Counted from the first letter of the stretch, positions 8,532 to 17,525 are shown. The stretch: DNA of 64,000 bases from Alloprevotella sp. (GCA_023663135.1 JAMPIE010000004.1:1-64000); one strand, 5' to 3'. Notes: generated by a model from the sequence alone, not told the origin. Numbers and translations: made by a program.

Positions 8532-10046
8532 TTATTCGCCGGAGAGTCTCAGGATGGCTCGGCCCACGCAGTCGGCAATGTCGGAGGCGGTGGTGCCATA
8601 GATGCCGTGTCGCTCGGCGGCGATGTGACCTGCGAGGCCGTGGATGTATGCGCCGGTGAGGGCAGCGATGTCGGGCTTATAACCCTGGGCCATAAGGGAC
8701 AGTATGATGCCAGTGAGGACATCGCCGCTGCCGGCGGTGGCGAGGGCAGGAGTGCCGGAAGAGTTGAAATAGACCTGGCCGTCGGGCCTGACGAGAGCCG
8801 AGTATCTGCCTTTGAGGAGAATGATGATATTATAGTCTTCGGCGGCCTTAATGGCGCGTAGGAGACGCTCCTCATCGGAAGGCTGAGAGCCGAAGATGCG
8901 GTCAAACTCGCCGGCGTGGGGAGTGATGACCGAGTGGTCGGGGACGAGGTCGAGGAGCTGTCGACGCTGAGCAATGCAGTTGAGCGCGTCGGCATCGAGA
9001 ACTAAAGGCTCAGTGGCCGATTTCAGGAGATGCTCGAGGGCAGCGATGGTTGGTTCGGAGGTGCCAATGCCGGGGCCAACGGCGATGGCGTTGTAGTGGT
9101 GCCCCATGGGGATTGCAGTGATTGCGTTGTCGTTGTGGTCGGCCGAGAAAAGTGCCTCGGGGACGGTCGACTGCAACACCTCATATCCCCAAGAGGCAGA
9201 GTGGACAGAGAGCTTTCCGACGCCAGATCGGATAGCGCCCTTAGCGGCAAAGATGGCCGCGCCCATCATGCCGTAGCTACCGGCCACGAGGAGCGCATGA
9301 CCGAAGTCGGCCTTGCTGCAAAACTGCCGACGATGCTTGATGAGCTTACGTATGCCGCCTTGGTCGACGAGCTGGAAATTGGCACGAGTGTGCCTGATAG
9401 CGTCGGGGTCAAGGCCAATGTCGATGGTTTTCCATTCGCCGACGAGCTCTTGATTTTCCTTCATGAGGAAAGCGAGGCGCGGGAACTGGATGGCGATAGT
9501 GAGCTGAGCGTGGATGATGTTGCGATTGATGGCGCCTCTGTTCCAGTCGCTAAACATCCCGGAGGGTACATCGATAGAGACCACGGCAGCGCCGCTGTCG
9601 TTGATAAATTGGACGAGGGTTTTGAAACCACCGGTGAGCCCCTCACGCAGGCCGGATCCGAAGAGTCCGTCGATGATTAGGAATGATCGGTCGACCTCTG
9701 GGAGAGTGAAAGCGCCGGTGACCTCCATTAGCCTGATGCCCGGGATGGACTTGACGATGTCGCGGTAGAAGCGACACTCCTCCGAGAGCTTGTCGCCACC
9801 TATATTAAAAAGGTATATATCGGGGAAGAATCCTTGACCTGCAAGGCGGGCGGCCACGGCGAGAGCATCGGCGCCGTTGTTTCCCGGGCCGGCAAAGATG
9901 GCCGTCGGACGGGATGCCGGATATCGAGCCACGATTTCATCGGTGACACCCTCGGCCACACGCTCAATGAGGTCGGTGGCAGAGACCCCACGCTCGATAG
10001 TGAGGCGGTCAATGGCCTTGATGTCATCGTTGGTAAAGATTTTCAT
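8532..10046 (-). CDS. nnrDE: Bifunctional NAD(P)H-hydrate epimerase / ADP-dependent NAD(P)H-hydrate dehydratase
   Basis: The 504-residue protein is a fusion of an N-terminal YjeF_N epimerase domain (residues 1 to about 215, with FAGPGNNGADALAVAARL and IDGLFGSGLREGLTG) and a C-terminal carbohydrate-kinase-like dehydratase domain (about 225-500, with LVAGSYGMMGAAIFAAKGAIRSG and the ATP-site TAGSGDVLTGII). Together they repair hydrated NADH and NADPH. An upstream in-frame ATG at 10160 would give 38 extra residues, but it lies upstream of the minus-strand -7 element at 10082-10089 and inside the divergent hpt leader; MKIFTND at 10046 matches the family start. DUF4831 follows 31 bp downstream. Confidence 0.93.
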   Translation of the reverse strand: MKIFTNDDIKAIDRLTIERGVSATDLIERVAEGVTDEIVARYPASRPTAIFAGPGNNGADALAVAARLAGQGFFPDIYLFNIGGDKLSEECRFYRDIVKSIPGIRLMEVTGAFTLPEVDRSFLIIDGLFGSGLREGLTGGFKTLVQFINDSGAAVVSIDVPSGMFSDWNRGAINRNIIHAQLTIAIQFPRLAFLMKENQELVGEWKTIDIGLDPDAIRHTRANFQLVDQGGIRKLIKHRRQFCSKADFGHALLVAGSYGMMGAAIFAAKGAIRSGVGKLSVHSASWGYEVLQSTVPEALFSADHNDNAITAIPMGHHYNAIAVGPGIGTSEPTIAALEHLLKSATEPLVLDADALNCIAQRRQLLDLVPDHSVITPHAGEFDRIFGSQPSDEERLLRAIKAAEDYNIIILLKGRYSALVRPDGQVYFNSSGTPALATAGSGDVLTGIILSLMAQGYKPDIAALTGAYIHGLAGHIAAERHGIYGTTASDIADCVGRAILRLSGE

Positions 10047-10081
10047 TATAGGGAAAAGGGAGTGAAAAATGGTTGAGGTCA

Positions 10082-10089
10082 CAAAATTA
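10082..10089 (-). promoter_or_regulatory. Candidate -7 element for nnrDE
   Basis: TAATTTTG on the minus strand matches TAnnTTTG and lies 36 bases upstream of the chosen ATG at 10046. I see no clear -33 TTTG at the expected distance. It supports rejecting the longer reading frame. Confidence 0.5.
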
Positions 10090-10096
10090 CAAATTC

Positions 10097-10131
10097 TTTT
10101 TTCGTCAGGCGGGGGAAAAATAGTATTTTTG
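10097..10131 (+). promoter_or_regulatory. Candidate promoter for the hpt-pyrK-pyrD-murB-murA operon
   Basis: TATTTTTG at 10124-10131 fits the Bacteroidota -7 consensus. A T-rich -33-like segment lies at 10097-10104. The start codon of hpt follows 20 bases later at 10152. Confidence 0.55.
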
Positions 10132-10151
10132 CACATCTTTACCATTAAATC

Positions 10152-10736
10152 ATGATGCAAGAAGCTCCAGCATGCCCAAAGACAGGGCCTAAGCCCACCG
10201 TGACCTACAACGGGCTTCAGTTTGTGCCATATATACAGCGCGACGTAATAGCCAATCGAGTGAGAGAGATAGCGGCCGACATCAGCCGACGGTTTGACGG
10301 GCGAGTGCCGCTCATAGTGTGTGTGCTCAACGGCGCGTTTCCCTTCGCGTCAGACCTCTTCAGGTCGCTCGACATCGATGCCGAGATCACCTTTATAAGA
10401 TATAAGAGCTATGAGGGGATGGAGTCGACAGGCGAGTTGCGTCAGGTGCAAGGTCTTGCCGAGGATATTGCGGATCGGGACGTGATAATCGTGGAGGATA
10501 TCATAGACACGGGGCGGACCATGAAGTCGCTCATAGAGGATATGCAGAAGCGCAATCCGCGGACGCTGAGCGTGGCCACCCTACTGTTTAAGCCCGATGC
10601 GCTCACCACCGACGTGAAGCCCGACTATATAGGCTTCTCAATTCCCTCAAAGTTTATCCTCGGGTATGGGCTCGACCTGGACGGGCTTGCCCGTAACCTG
10701 CCCGACATATGGGTGCTTGACAGCCAGTCGGAATAA
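10152..10736 (+). CDS. hpt: Hypoxanthine phosphoribosyltransferase
   Basis: The 194-residue protein contains the PRPP-binding signature VIIVEDIIDTGRTM (about residues 113-126), the upstream LIVCVLNGAFPFASDL loop and the C-terminal FILGYGLDLDG purine-contact segment, all typical of type I phosphoribosyltransferases for hypoxanthine and guanine. It would salvage purine bases to IMP and GMP in the cytoplasm. Two consecutive ATGs (10152 and 10155) are both possible starts. pyrK begins 15 bp downstream, making this the head of a mixed salvage, pyrimidine and peptidoglycan operon. Ten of its 18 isoleucine codons are ATA. Confidence 0.93.
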   Translation: MMQEAPACPKTGPKPTVTYNGLQFVPYIQRDVIANRVREIAADISRRFDGRVPLIVCVLNGAFPFASDLFRSLDIDAEITFIRYKSYEGMESTGELRQVQGLAEDIADRDVIIVEDIIDTGRTMKSLIEDMQKRNPRTLSVATLLFKPDALTTDVKPDYIGFSIPSKFILGYGLDLDGLARNLPDIWVLDSQSE

Positions 10737-10751
10737 CACCAAGCCATCGAT

Positions 10752-11534
10752 ATGAAGAAAATAATGGACTTAGGAGTAGCGAGGGCAGAGACCACCCATC
10801 CGCAATATACGCTTCTCACTCTTTGTGCGCCGTTGTGTGATGATAAGCTCCCCGAGATGAAGCCGGGGCAGTTTGTACAAGTGGCCGTACCCGACGCTCC
10901 CCACACCTTCCTGCGCCGCCCGATCTCAATCAACAGTGTCAACCCCGAAGCGGAAGAGCTGACCCTGCTCATACGTCGCGCCGGCGAGGGGACCTCGCGA
11001 CTATGCGACCTCAATGCCGGGGATATAGTCAACCTTATCCTCCCCTTGGGCAACGGCTTCAGCATCCCCGCGAGCCAGGATGGACGTCTCATCCTGGCCG
11101 GAGGCGGAGTGGGAATTGCACCCATGTGTTACCTCGGGTCAGAGCTGAAGGCACGTGGAATGAAGCCCGAGTTTATCGTAGGCGCCCGCTCGAAGGAAGA
11201 CCTCCTTGAGATAGATACCCTCAGAGAGATGGGCGAAGTGTATATCACTACCGACGACGGCACGGCCGGCGAGCATGGCCTCATCACCGGCCACTCGACC
11301 TGGAATCAGGGGGATATAAGCATGGTGTATTGCTGCGGTCCGGCCCCGATGATGAAAGCAGTGGCGCGGCTGGCGCGCGACAAAGGCGCCGAGTGTGAAG
11401 TGAGCCTTGAGAATATGATGGCATGTGGCTTGGGCGCCTGCCTCTGCTGCGTAGAGAAAACAGTCAAGGGCAATGTGTGTGTGTGCACCGAAGGCCCCGT
11501 CTTTAACACCCGAACATTGACATGGCTCGATTAA
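10752..11534 (+). CDS. pyrK: Dihydroorotate dehydrogenase B, electron-transfer subunit
   Basis: The 260-residue protein has an FAD-binding ferredoxin-reductase-type N-domain with RRPISI (55-60), an NAD-binding region with [10 protein letters not shown] (115-124), and a C-terminal [2Fe-2S] site with Cys225, Cys230, Cys233 and Cys245. It passes electrons from the PyrD flavin to NAD+. It overlaps pyrD by 13 bp, consistent with obligate complex formation in a heterotetramer. The complete cysteine set indicates a functional subunit. Confidence 0.95.
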   Translation: MKKIMDLGVARAETTHPQYTLLTLCAPLCDDKLPEMKPGQFVQVAVPDAPHTFLRRPISINSVNPEAEELTLLIRRAGEGTSRLCDLNAGDIVNLILPLGNGFSIPASQDGRLILAGGGVGIAPMCYLGSELKARGMKPEFIVGARSKEDLLEIDTLREMGEVYITTDDGTAGEHGLITGHSTWNQGDISMVYCCGPAPMMKAVARLARDKGAECEVSLENMMACGLGACLCCVEKTVKGNVCVCTEGPVFNTRTLTWLD

Positions 11535-12436
11535 ACGTCAACATAGGCCGCGGCCTCACGATAAAAAATCCGGTGATGACCGCCTCCGGCACCTTTGGCT
11601 ATGGCGAAGAGTTTGCCGACTTTATAGACCTCTCGCGCTTAGGCGCATATATTATCAAAGGGACCACCCTCAACCCCCGTCAAGGCAACGACTATCCCCG
11701 CATGGCCGAGACCCCGTCGGGGATGCTCAATGCCGTAGGGCTCCAGAATAAGGGTGTAGACTACTTCATAGAGCATATCTATCCACGAATCAAAGATATA
11801 GACAGTGAGCTGATAGTCAACGTGAGCGGAGCCAATGTCGACGACTATGCCGAGACATCACGTCGCCTGGCCGCCCGCACCGAGATACGTGCCATAGAGG
11901 TGAACATATCTTGCCCCAACGTAAAGGAAGGGGGGATGGCCTTTGGCACCACATGCAACGGAGCTGCTTCCGTGACCCGCGCCATACGCGATGCCTTCCC
12001 CGGCACAGTGATAGTCAAGCTGTCGCCCAATGTGACCGACATATCCGAGATAGCCCGCGCCGTGGAGGCAGAGGGCGCCGATGCCGTGAGCCTCATCAAC
12101 ACACTCATGGGGATGGCCGTCGACGTGGAGCGTCGCCGGCCGAAGCTCTCCACCATCACCGGAGGCTTGTCGGGTCCGGCAGTGAGGCCCGTTGCAGTCC
12201 GTATGGTGTGGCAGGTGGCCAAGGCAGTGAACATCCCCGTGATAGGTCTCGGTGGCATCATGGACGGGCGCGACGCCATGGAGTTTATTCTGGCGGGAGC
12301 GACGGCCATAGAGGTTGGTACAGCCAACTTTATCGATCCGGCCGTGACAGTGAAAATCGCACGATGGATTGACAACTATTGCGAGCGCCACGGCGTTAAG
12401 GATATAAACGAACTAATTGGAGCCATCAACCAATGA
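11522..12436 (+). CDS. pyrD: Dihydroorotate dehydrogenase B, catalytic subunit
   Basis: This 304-residue FMN-dependent TIM-barrel enzyme is a class 1B dihydroorotate dehydrogenase: the catalytic base is Cys131 in [12 protein letters not shown], as in class 1 enzymes, and it is partnered with pyrK. FMN-binding segments include TASGTFGYG (20-28) and the C-terminal [20 protein letters not shown]. It oxidises dihydroorotate to orotate in the cytosol during pyrimidine synthesis. The start overlaps pyrK by 13 bp and the stop overlaps murB by 4 bp (ATGA). Confidence 0.95.
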   Translation: MARLNVNIGRGLTIKNPVMTASGTFGYGEEFADFIDLSRLGAYIIKGTTLNPRQGNDYPRMAETPSGMLNAVGLQNKGVDYFIEHIYPRIKDIDSELIVNVSGANVDDYAETSRRLAARTEIRAIEVNISCPNVKEGGMAFGTTCNGAASVTRAIRDAFPGTVIVKLSPNVTDISEIARAVEAEGADAVSLINTLMGMAVDVERRRPKLSTITGGLSGPAVRPVAVRMVWQVAKAVNIPVIGLGGIMDGRDAMEFILAGATAIEVGTANFIDPAVTVKIARWIDNYCERHGVKDINELIGAINQ

Positions 12437-13494
12437 TAACCGTCGCCAACGATTTCGACCTCACTCCGCGCAACACCTTTCGCATCCGCTCGGAGGCGGC
12501 TACGTGGATAGAGTTCACACATTGCGACGACATCCCCCGTGTGGCGGAGATGCTCCATGGCATCTCCGCCTCCTCGCCGGGCATCGTCATCGGGGAGGGG
12601 AGCGACCTACTCTTCACCAGCAGCCGGATAGACAGCCCTATTGCCCATAGCAGCATACTCTCCATAGAGATGACCCCGGTGGGGAGCGGGCGAGTGAGGG
12701 TTACAGCCGGATCGGGCCTAAGGATGGACACCTTAGTGGAGCACACAGCCTCGTCCGGGCTATGGGGCATGGAAAACCTCTCGCTCATTCCCGGCGAAGT
12801 GGGTGCCTCGGCCGTCCAGAATGTTGGCGCTTACGGATGCGAGGCCTCCGACATAATAGAGCGGGTATATGCCTATGATATCGTTGAGCGTCGCCACGTG
12901 AAGCTCCGGGGCTCGGAATGCCGGTTTGCCTACCGCCACTCCCTCTTCAAGACTTCCGAGGCCAAGGGACGCTATATAATTTCGGCCGTGACCTTTATGC
13001 TCAGCTCTGAGGCTCGACCTCGGTTGGAGTATGGCAACCTTGCTGAGAAGCTTGGCGACACGTCTCGGCTCACCCCCATGGATGTTAGGCGAGCAGTGGC
13101 CGAAATACGCCGCGCCAAGCTACCCGACCCCGTCGAGACCGGAAGTGCCGGGAGCTATTTCACCAATCCCATCGTTGACCGGGAGACATATGCCATGGTA
13201 GAGAGGCGGACGAGGGAGATGCATGGCGCAGAGGCTACAGTGCCCTGCTATACCATGGAGGATGGCAGAGTGAAGATACCGGCTGCGTGGCTCATCGACA
13301 AAGCCGGCCTCAAAGGGTCGGCCGTGGGAGACGCGGCCCTATGGCCCGGCCAGCCGCTTGTGATAGCCAACATGAGTGGGAGCTGCACCGCCTCTGAAGT
13401 GCTTGCATTAGAGAGACATGTGGTCAACACAGTAAAGAAACATTTTGGCATCACCCTCACCCCCGAGGTGGAGAAGATGCCCCCCATCATATAA
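12433..13494 (+). CDS. murB: UDP-N-acetylenolpyruvoylglucosamine reductase
   Basis: The 353-residue flavoenzyme has the FAD-binding region around IGEGSDLLF (54-62), the NVGAYGCE motif (132-139), the substrate-contact FAYRHSLFK segment, the proton-donor serine in [10 protein letters not shown], and the C-terminal TPEVEKM glutamate region. Length and the YRxS segment indicate type I MurB, as in E. coli. It reduces the MurA product to UDP-MurNAc. It begins in the stop codon of pyrD (ATGA overlap) and is followed by murA 12 bp later, so the two committed peptidoglycan steps are adjacent, in reverse pathway order. Confidence 0.94.
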   Translation: MITVANDFDLTPRNTFRIRSEAATWIEFTHCDDIPRVAEMLHGISASSPGIVIGEGSDLLFTSSRIDSPIAHSSILSIEMTPVGSGRVRVTAGSGLRMDTLVEHTASSGLWGMENLSLIPGEVGASAVQNVGAYGCEASDIIERVYAYDIVERRHVKLRGSECRFAYRHSLFKTSEAKGRYIISAVTFMLSSEARPRLEYGNLAEKLGDTSRLTPMDVRRAVAEIRRAKLPDPVETGSAGSYFTNPIVDRETYAMVERRTREMHGAEATVPCYTMEDGRVKIPAAWLIDKAGLKGSAVGDAALWPGQPLVIANMSGSCTASEVLALERHVVNTVKKHFGITLTPEVEKMPPII

Positions 13495-13506
13495 AACCGA
13501 TATACC

Positions 13507-14826
13507 ATGAGCACATTCATCATCGAAGGAGGCCATCGACTTCAAGGCAGCATCTATCCCCAAGGAGCCAAAAACGAGGCATTGGAGGTAATTTCGGCCA
13601 CACTCTTGACCACAGAAGAGGTGACCATCACCAATGTGCCAGAGATTTTGGATGTCCACAACCTGATAGGATTGCTCAGAGGACTTGGCGTAAAAGTGTC
13701 ACACCCCGCGCCGGGTCATTACTCATTCCGGGCTGATGAGGTAGACCTGGAGTATGCGGAATCGGCAGAGTTTGTCAATCGCAGTGCTCGTCTCCGCGGA
13801 AGTGTTCTTTTGGCCGGGCCTATGCTCGCCCGATTTGGAAGAGCCATGTTTGCCAAGCCCGGGGGCGACAAGATAGGACGACGAAAAGTAGACACCCACA
13901 TAGGCGGCTTCCTTAGCCTCGGAGCCACCATGACCTACGACGAGCGGCGCCATGCCTACGTCATTACCGCCCCCGACGGAGGTCTCCGTGGCTCATATAT
14001 GCTCCTTGACGAAGCCTCAGTGACCGGCACCGCCAATATAATAATGGCGGCCACCATGGCTCATGGCCTCACCACCATATATAATGCCGCTTGCGAGCCA
14101 TATATCCAGCAGCTCTGTCGCCTGCTGGTGGCAATGGGAGTGGAGATAGAGGGCTTGGGCTCCAACCTACTGCGCATTCATGGCACGGAGGGCGCGCCCC
14201 TCGGGGGCGCCACGGCCCGGATACTCCCCGACATGATTGAAGTGGGCAGCTTTATAGGCATGGCAGCCATAACTCGCTCAGCCATCACCATAAGAGATAC
14301 AGCCTACGATAAGCTTGGTGTCATCCCCGATGCCTTCCGACGCCTCGGCATAGCCCTTGAGCGTCGAGGCGACGACATCTTCATCCCCGAGCAAGAACAT
14401 TATGAGATAGACAGCCACCTTGATGGCTCCATCCTCCAGATAGCCGATGCCCCATGGCCCGGTCTCACCCCCGACCTCCTGAGTGTGATGCTCGTCACCG
14501 CCACCCAATGCCAAGGATCGGTGCTCATCCACCAGAAGATGTTTGAGAGCCGTCTGTTCTTCGTAGACAACCTCATCGATATGGGGGCGCAGATAATGCT
14601 GTGTGACCCCCATCGCGCCGTGGTGATAGGGCTCGACAATCGTATCCCTCTTAGGGCCAACAATATGCTCAGCCCGGACATCCGCGCCGGCATAGCCATG
14701 CTCCTTGCTGCCATGTCGGCCAAAGGGACCAGCCGGATAGGAAACATCAATCAGATAGACCGCGGATATCAAAACATTGACGGGCGTCTTAACGCCCTTG
14801 GAGCGTCAATCCACCGCGAAGACTGA
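13507..14826 (+). CDS. murA: UDP-N-acetylglucosamine 1-carboxyvinyltransferase with Asp at the fosfomycin-target position
   Basis: The 439-residue EPSP-synthase-fold enzyme carries Lys22-Asn23 in GAKNEAL and the active-site loop KPGGDKIGRRKVDTH. At the position normally occupied by the fosfomycin-alkylated cysteine (Cys115 in E. coli) the residue is Asp121, encoded by GAC at 13867-13869. It transfers enolpyruvate from PEP to UDP-GlcNAc. Asp-type MurA enzymes in mycobacteria and chlamydiae are active and fosfomycin-insensitive, so intrinsic resistance is expected here by analogy. It is the last gene of the hpt operon, and a compact hairpin with seven Ts overlaps and follows its stop. Confidence 0.94.
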   Translation: MSTFIIEGGHRLQGSIYPQGAKNEALEVISATLLTTEEVTITNVPEILDVHNLIGLLRGLGVKVSHPAPGHYSFRADEVDLEYAESAEFVNRSARLRGSVLLAGPMLARFGRAMFAKPGGDKIGRRKVDTHIGGFLSLGATMTYDERRHAYVITAPDGGLRGSYMLLDEASVTGTANIIMAATMAHGLTTIYNAACEPYIQQLCRLLVAMGVEIEGLGSNLLRIHGTEGAPLGGATARILPDMIEVGSFIGMAAITRSAITIRDTAYDKLGVIPDAFRRLGIALERRGDDIFIPEQEHYEIDSHLDGSILQIADAPWPGLTPDLLSVMLVTATQCQGSVLIHQKMFESRLFFVDNLIDMGAQIMLCDPHRAVVIGLDNRIPLRANNMLSPDIRAGIAMLLAAMSAKGTSRIGNINQIDRGYQNIDGRLNALGASIHRED

Positions 14827-14844
14827 CCCTGGGACAGTTTTTTT
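14823..14844 (+). terminator. Probable terminator of the hpt-murA operon
   Basis: CTGACCC and GGGACAG pair with one mismatch around a very small loop and are followed directly by seven Ts. The stem includes the murA stop codon. The next promoter begins ten bases downstream. Confidence 0.5.
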
Positions 14845-14853
14845 GAGGAAATA

Positions 14854-14885
14854 TTTGGAGGGGAGAGGAGAAAGCGTTACTTTTG
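14854..14885 (+). promoter_or_regulatory. Promoter for the ABC exporter genes
   Basis: TTTG at 14854-14857, a 20-base spacer, and TACTTTTG at 14878-14885 form a complete Bacteroidota promoter. The GTG start of the ATPase gene lies 66 bases downstream of the -7 element. Confidence 0.75.
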
Positions 14886-14915
14886 CGGTGTTGTACATCA
14901 CTACAACACCGCAAA
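14882..14915 (+). promoter_or_regulatory. Perfect 14-bp inverted repeat overlapping the -7 element and transcription start
   Basis: TTTGCGGTGTTGTA at 14882-14895 and its exact reverse complement at 14902-14915 are separated by six bases. The left arm starts inside the -7 box and the palindrome covers the expected start site. It may be an operator for a dimeric repressor, or a hairpin at the very 5' end of the mRNA. No regulator gene is adjacent. Confidence 0.65.
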
Positions 14916-14951
14916 TAAGTTTTAACCCCCTAATATATCAGCCACATTACG

Positions 14952-15896
14952 GTGAATAACATCATAGAAGCGAGTCATGTGAGCAAGCAATATTCAGGTC
15001 ACAAGGCTCTCGACGACGTGAGCATCTCCATTCCTCAAGGGTCGGTCTATGGGCTGTTGGGTCCCAACGGCGCCGGTAAGACCACTCTCATACGCATCAT
15101 CAACCATATCACGGCCCCCGACACAGGGACAGTGGCCTTTGACGGACATCCGCTCTGCGAGGCCGACATGGCTCACATAGGCTACCTGCCAGAGGAGCGC
15201 GGCCTCTATAAGAAGATGAAGGTTGGGGAGCAGGCAGTTTTTTTTGCGAGGCTCAAAGGGATGAGCCGCGCCGATGCCACGAGGGAGCTCCGGCAATGGT
15301 TTGACCGCTTTGGCATATCTGACTGGTGGGACCGCAAGGTGGAGGAGCTGTCGAAGGGTATGGCGCAGAAGGTGCAATTTATCGTAACGGTGCTCCATCG
15401 ACCCAAGCTGCTTATCTTTGACGAGCCGTTCTCGGGGTTTGATCCGATTAACGCCAACCTCCTTCGCGACGAAATCTTGAGGCTTCGCGAAGAAGGCTCG
15501 ACCGTCATATTCTCCACGCATAACATGGCCTCCGTAGAGGAGATATGCGACCATATCACGCTCATCAATCGCTCGCGCGACATCCTGTCGGGGCGAGTTG
15601 ACGACATCCGTCGTCGCTGGAGCGAGGGGCATTATGTGATAACCTACACAGAGCTTGAGCCCACCTCCATGATGGAGCAGCTTCAGCCGATGGCCGGGAG
15701 CTTCACTCCCGCCAAAGATAGCCGTGGGCGCCACACCCTCGACCTTCGCCTCAAACCTGGGGCCACCCTGCGCGAGGTCATAAATGTAGCCAACAGAGCC
15801 TCTACCCTCGTGGGCATCAATGAGGCCGTGGCCTCGATGAACGACATCTTTATCTCAGCCGTCAACTCAGCCACACAGGGAGTGGACCGGGACTGA
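14952..15896 (+). CDS. ABC transporter ATP-binding protein (NatA-like)
   Basis: The 314-residue protein starts at a GTG. It has Walker [10 protein letters not shown] (near 35-43), a Q-loop region (YLPEERGLYKKM), a divergent signature LSKGM near 134, Walker B LLIFDEP near 157 and the H-loop histidine in STHN. The C-terminal third resembles the DUF4162-type extension of drug and sodium exporters. It would energise the permease encoded 36 bp downstream. Substrate is unknown; NatA/YhaQ relatives handle Na+ or small molecules. Expression is probably controlled through the palindromic promoter upstream. Confidence 0.9.
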   Translation: MNNIIEASHVSKQYSGHKALDDVSISIPQGSVYGLLGPNGAGKTTLIRIINHITAPDTGTVAFDGHPLCEADMAHIGYLPEERGLYKKMKVGEQAVFFARLKGMSRADATRELRQWFDRFGISDWWDRKVEELSKGMAQKVQFIVTVLHRPKLLIFDEPFSGFDPINANLLRDEILRLREEGSTVIFSTHNMASVEEICDHITLINRSRDILSGRVDDIRRRWSEGHYVITYTELEPTSMMEQLQPMAGSFTPAKDSRGRHTLDLRLKPGATLREVINVANRASTLVGINEAVASMNDIFISAVNSATQGVDRD

Positions 15897-15932
15897 CTAT
15901 AGCAATACCATCAACCGCAAAGACGCAATCTT

Positions 15933-17225
15933 ATGTCAAAGACCTTTATTATAATAGGGCGCGAATATGCCGAGCGCGTAAAGAAAAAGAGCTTTATCTT
16001 CACCACTATTCTCATGCCGCTGTTTATGGTGGCGCTGATGGCAGTCCCGGCAATCATAGCCTCGATGGGGGGCACAGACACCCGTCAGATAACCGTGGTG
16101 GATCCCGATGGAATTGTTGCGCCACGGCTTGAAAATACTAATGCCGTGAAGTTTAGCATCTCTACCGACACCACCATTATGTCCAATCCTGACGCCGACG
16201 CAACCATCCTCGTGATTCCCTCAGGCTTGATAGAAAAAGACCAGTCGCTGCGCCTAATGGCCGGCGAGGCCGCCTCCATGATGCTTGAAAATGAGATAGC
16301 CTCGCAAGTGGAGAGTATAGTAGAGGCAGAGCGCATGAAGGCATATGATATTGACGTAGAGAGCATCATGAGCTACGTAGAGTCCAACCTCGACGTAGAC
16401 ACAGTGCGCACCGACCGCGACAGCTCCACCTCATCGGCCATTAGCTATATCTTAGGCTTTGTCCTCACCTTTCTTCTCTATATGATACTCCTGCTTTATG
16501 GGCAGATGGTGATGACCTCAATAATAGAGGAGAAGAACAATCGAGTGTTGGAGATTGTAGTGTCGTCGGTGAAGCCCACAGGGCTGATGATGGGGAAGAT
16601 ACTCGGCATAGGGCTTGTGGCCGTGACCCAGATAGCCATATGGTGTATACTCCTTGTGGGGCTCTCCTCGCTTCTCATGCCCGCCCTCTTGCCGGCAGAG
16701 GTCAACGCCGACATAGCTGCCATCAACGCCGGGGCATCAACACCGATGCAGAGCGCCCTCGACAGCGAGCTTCTCTCAGCCCTTGCCATAGTGGCATCGC
16801 CGGGCTATCTGATAGAGCTTTTTGCCATCATGCTTCTCTTCCTCATAGGGGGCTTCTTGCTCTACTCAGCCATCTTTGCTGCCATCGGGTCTGCCGTCGA
16901 TAACATACAAGATGCCTCGCAGCTCCAGACAGTGGCCGTGCTTCCCATCATTCTTGGCATAGTGTTTGGCATGATGGCGGCCAGTGACCCCGTGTCGGGC
17001 TTGTCGGTGTGGACTTCGATGGTGCCCTTCACCTCTCCCATGGTGATGATGGCGCGCATCCCCTATGGCATCCCTTCGTGGCAGATCATCCTCTCGCTGG
17101 TGATACTCTATGCATCGTTTGTGGCCATGGTGTGGCTTGCCGCCAAGATATATCGAGTGGGTATCTTCATGTATGGCAAGAAGCCTACGGTGAAAGAGCT
17201 CATACGCTGGGCGCGATATAAGTGA
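15933..17225 (+). CDS. ABC-2 type permease (NatB-like)
   Basis: The 430-residue membrane protein has one N-terminal transmembrane segment (about 22-45), a large extracytoplasmic domain (about 50-175) and a C-terminal block of five or so membrane segments from residue 175 on. The cytoplasmic motif EEKNNRVLEIVVSSVKP (near 194-210) is typical of NatB/YhaP permeases that pair with NatA ATPases. It is the membrane partner of the preceding gene, and the two form an exporter of unknown substrate in the inner membrane. Confidence 0.9.
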   Translation: MSKTFIIIGREYAERVKKKSFIFTTILMPLFMVALMAVPAIIASMGGTDTRQITVVDPDGIVAPRLENTNAVKFSISTDTTIMSNPDADATILVIPSGLIEKDQSLRLMAGEAASMMLENEIASQVESIVEAERMKAYDIDVESIMSYVESNLDVDTVRTDRDSSTSSAISYILGFVLTFLLYMILLLYGQMVMTSIIEEKNNRVLEIVVSSVKPTGLMMGKILGIGLVAVTQIAIWCILLVGLSSLLMPALLPAEVNADIAAINAGASTPMQSALDSELLSALAIVASPGYLIELFAIMLLFLIGGFLLYSAIFAAIGSAVDNIQDASQLQTVAVLPIILGIVFGMMAASDPVSGLSVWTSMVPFTSPMVMMARIPYGIPSWQIILSLVILYASFVAMVWLAAKIYRVGIFMYGKKPTVKELIRWARYK

Positions 17226-17246
17226 ATGGAGTAGGATTAAAAAACA

Positions 17247-17293
17247 AGGAGGAGGCGCGGGGTCCATCACGTGGACCATATGCGTCTCCTCCT
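17247..17293. other. Long imperfect inverted repeat in a 300-bp intergenic region
   Basis: An outer 12-bp stem (AGGAGGAGGCGC with GCGTCTCCTCCT, one G-T wobble) encloses a perfect inner stem GGTCCA-TCACG-TGGACC at 17261-17277. It lies 21 bases after the permease stop. No T-tract follows on the plus strand, so it may be an mRNA 3'-end structure rather than a simple terminator. The rest of 17226-17525 holds only the hairpin at 17457. Confidence 0.55.
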
Positions 17294-17456
17294 CTCACGT
17301 TTCAACTATTTATTTATGAGCCTCCGGAAACTAACACTCACTGTCCGTCTGCCGGAGTTGGGAAAATAAAAAAACTGCCTATAAACATATCGGGCACGGA
17401 GCCCGACAGCTATTAATGAAGCCATGTATTCAACTCTAATAGAGAAACAAAAAGAC

Positions 17457-17481
17457 ACCCCGAAAGTCGCGCTTCCGGGGT
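17457..17481. terminator. Hairpin between convergent genes
   Basis: ACCCCGAAAG and CTTCCGGGGT pair with one mismatch around a five-base loop. It lies 45 bases downstream of the Crp-type gene on the minus strand and 230 bases past the permease. It can serve as a terminator for the minus strand, where only short T-runs follow. Confidence 0.5.
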
Positions 17482-17525
17482 ATAAAATAGCTTAAAAAAG
17501 ATGAAATAGGATAATGCTCGCCTGA

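Noticed and set aside
10047-10160. N-terminal extension of the NAD(P)HX repair enzyme
   Set aside because: It crosses a minus-strand -7 promoter element and the divergent hpt leader, and the added residues have no family match.
14777-14959. 60-codon plus-strand frame between murA and the ABC exporter
   Set aside because: It overlaps the murA 3' end, the terminator and the promoter palindrome and has no coding character.
17222-17416. 64-codon frame after the ABC permease
   Set aside because: It runs through the long hairpin at 17247-17293 and its translation is low-complexity without family features.
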